Below are positions 6,424 to 7,296 of a DNA stretch of 7,296 nt, piece by piece (positions within the stretch are counted from its first letter, which is position 1; every line of letters starts with the position of its first letter). The stretch lies in NCBI GenBank assembly GCA_030039895.1, contig JASHUR010000215.1, forward strand, positions 1 to 7,296. The letters run 5' to 3'. Source of the stretch: Acidobacteriaceae bacterium. Lineage in GTDB: Bacteria > Acidobacteriota > Terriglobia > Terriglobales > Acidobacteriaceae. The notes beneath the pieces were generated by a model. That model ran no database searches. It saw only the letters and a program-made list of their open reading frames with translations, and was not told the origin of the DNA. The translations under genes and the position numbers were made by a program.

Positions 6424-6461
6424 GGGCTTCGGGGGTATTCCCGAGGCCCATTGTGTTTTGT
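6424..6461 (+). terminator. Intrinsic terminator after the bactofilin gene
   Basis: A 10-bp stem, GGGCTTCGGG (6424-6433) with CCCGAGGCCC (6440-6449), contains one G-T wobble pair and encloses the 6-nt loop GGTATT. A T-rich stretch (ATTGTGTTTTGT, 6450-6461) follows. It lies 22 nt after the bactofilin stop and before the esterase gene, so it should separate the two transcription units. The T tract is interrupted, so efficiency may be moderate. Confidence 0.8.
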
Positions 6462-6491
6462 CGCGGGACCGGCTCCAGGCGGAGCAGGGAG

Positions 6492-6497
6492 TAAAAT
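6492..6497 (+). promoter_or_regulatory. Possible -10 box of the esterase gene
   Basis: TAAAAT (five of six consensus bases) lies between the bactofilin terminator and the esterase ATG and would give a leader of about 26 nt. No convincing -35 is seen 16-18 nt upstream. Position after a terminator and before a new gene supports a promoter here. Confidence 0.3.
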
Positions 6498-6529
6498 GTA
6501 GCCGCGCGTGAAGTCCTTCCTGAATCGCC

Positions 6530-7296
6530 ATGAAAAAAAAGGTTTTTGCTCTGCTGCCTGCCCTCGCTCTTCTTTTGGCTCCTGTCTATATTTGCGCGGA
6601 GGTCACTCTTCCACACATTCTCAGCGACCATATGGTCCTACAGCGCGACCGCCCCATTCATCTTTGGGGGTGGGCCGACCCCGGTGAAAAGGTCACCGCC
6701 ACGCTGCATGGCACCAGCGCATCCACTGAAGCCGATAGCATTGGCCACTGGAGCATCTATCTTCCGCCCGAGCAAGCTGGCGGGCCGTACACGGTAACCA
6801 TTGCCGGAACGAACACTATTACCCTTACTGACGTAATGATCGGCGACGTCTGGTTCGCCTCCGGCCAATCCAACATGCAGCTTCCGCTTATGGGCTTCCC
6901 GGGCTCAGCCGTAGTCGCCAATGGGCAGGAAGAGATCCGCAACGCCACCCAGCCCGAGTTGCGCCTGCTGCACATCCCAGCCAAGGCATCACCCTATCCG
7001 CAGCAGGACCAGGCTGCCACATGGACGCTATGCACTCCAAAGACTGCGGCCACATTCTCCGCCGCGGCCTATTTTTTCGGCCGCGAAATCGTCCGCCGCG
7101 AGCACGTCACTGTCGGCCTCATTGATTCCAGTTACGGCGGCACGCCCGGCGAGGCCTGGATCAGCATGGATACCCTCGGTTCCGACGCTGCTCTCATGCC
7201 CATCTTTGCCTACTGGGCCCACGTCTCCGACGATGAAGTGGACTTTCCGCGCATCGACGCTGCGCAAACACGTGAAGCCGCCGCTGCCAAGGCAGC
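6530..7296 (+). CDS. Sialate O-acetylesterase-type SGNH hydrolase, secreted (3' truncated)
   Basis: An uninterrupted frame from ATG 6530 to the right edge gives 255 residues; family members are usually 500-650, so less than half is present. These enzymes remove O-acetyl groups from sialic acids or, in many soil bacteria, from plant polysaccharides. Residues 1-23 (MKKKVFALLPALALLLAPVY then ICA) form a signal peptide with a basic start and hydrophobic core, so the protein is exported. No proper lipobox surrounds Cys22. Next comes the N-terminal beta domain (LPHILSDHMVLQRDRPIHLW, 27-46). The catalytic block GDVWFASGQSNMQLP (105-119) places the Ser nucleophile at 114, and GLIDSSYGGTPGEAW (196-210) is the conserved Gly block. 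The catalytic Asp/His lie beyond the window. There is no clear Shine-Dalgarno before the ATG, but the start is well placed for a signal peptide. The substrate is unknown. Confidence 0.9.
   Translation, partial: MKKKVFALLPALALLLAPVYICAEVTLPHILSDHMVLQRDRPIHLWGWADPGEKVTATLHGTSASTEADSIGHWSIYLPPEQAGGPYTVTIAGTNTITLTDVMIGDVWFASGQSNMQLPLMGFPGSAVVANGQEEIRNATQPELRLLHIPAKASPYPQQDQAATWTLCTPKTAATFSAAAYFFGREIVRREHVTVGLIDSSYGGTPGEAWISMDTLGSDAALMPIFAYWAHVSDDEVDFPRIDAAQTREAAAAKA

Noticed and set aside
6533..6540. Run of eight A at codons 2-4 of the esterase gene as a phase-variable tract
   Set aside because: Three Lys codons at the start of a signal peptide explain it, and the run is short for slippage-based switching.
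5936..6631. 231-codon - frame opposite the bactofilin gene and the esterase start
   Set aside because: It crosses a clear terminator and two real genes on the opposite strand; a shadow of their codon bias.
1..7296. CRISPR arrays, tRNA/rRNA genes, insertion sequences, toxin-antitoxin or defence genes
   Set aside because: No regularly spaced repeats, no RNA-gene motifs, no transposase or recombinase domain, and no terminal inverted repeats were seen on either strand.

Overview
The window is GC-rich chromosomal DNA carrying ordinary, tightly packed bacterial genes. Nothing in it marks it as plasmid, phage or transposon. A bactofilin beginning MWKPNQQ, an RNase R with extra loops and a basic tail, and a secreted sialate O-acetylesterase-type enzyme together suggest a soil bacterium, most likely an acidobacterium (Acidobacteriota). 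That placement is an inference from protein flavour, not from a marker gene.

Layout from left to right: (1) the last 46 codons of a membrane transporter subunit, + strand, probably a PstA-like phosphate ABC permease; (2) on the - strand, a two-gene unit of a type 2 asparaginase/isoaspartyl peptidase (856-1821) followed 26 nt later by maf (206-829), converging on the transporter; (3) a 121-bp divergent promoter region; (4) on the + strand, a small MscS-family mechanosensitive channel (1943-2938), best read from a TTG start behind a GGAGG ribosome-binding site; (5) on the - strand, rnr for RNase R (2950-5511), whose stop lies 11 bp from the mscS stop; (6) a divergent spacer of about 350 bp with possible mini-ORFs; (7) on the + strand, a bactofilin (5865-6401) closed by a clear intrinsic terminator (6424-6461); (8) on the + strand, the first 255 codons of an exported SGNH-type acetylesterase that runs off the right edge.

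Functionally, the asparaginase/peptidase and Maf look like a small damage-control unit: one clears isoaspartyl peptides, the other non-canonical nucleotides. MscS protects against osmotic downshock, RNase R degrades structured RNA, and bactofilin builds a membrane-associated scaffold. The terminal esterase probably starts an unrelated carbohydrate-processing transcription unit.

No RNA gene, CRISPR array, insertion sequence or defence system is visible, and I did not find a clearly new biological system. The points most worth a second look are the chained mini-ORFs before the bactofilin gene, the unusual loops in RNase R, and the glycosylasparaginase-like His-Asp-Thr cleavage site in an otherwise plant-type asparaginase.
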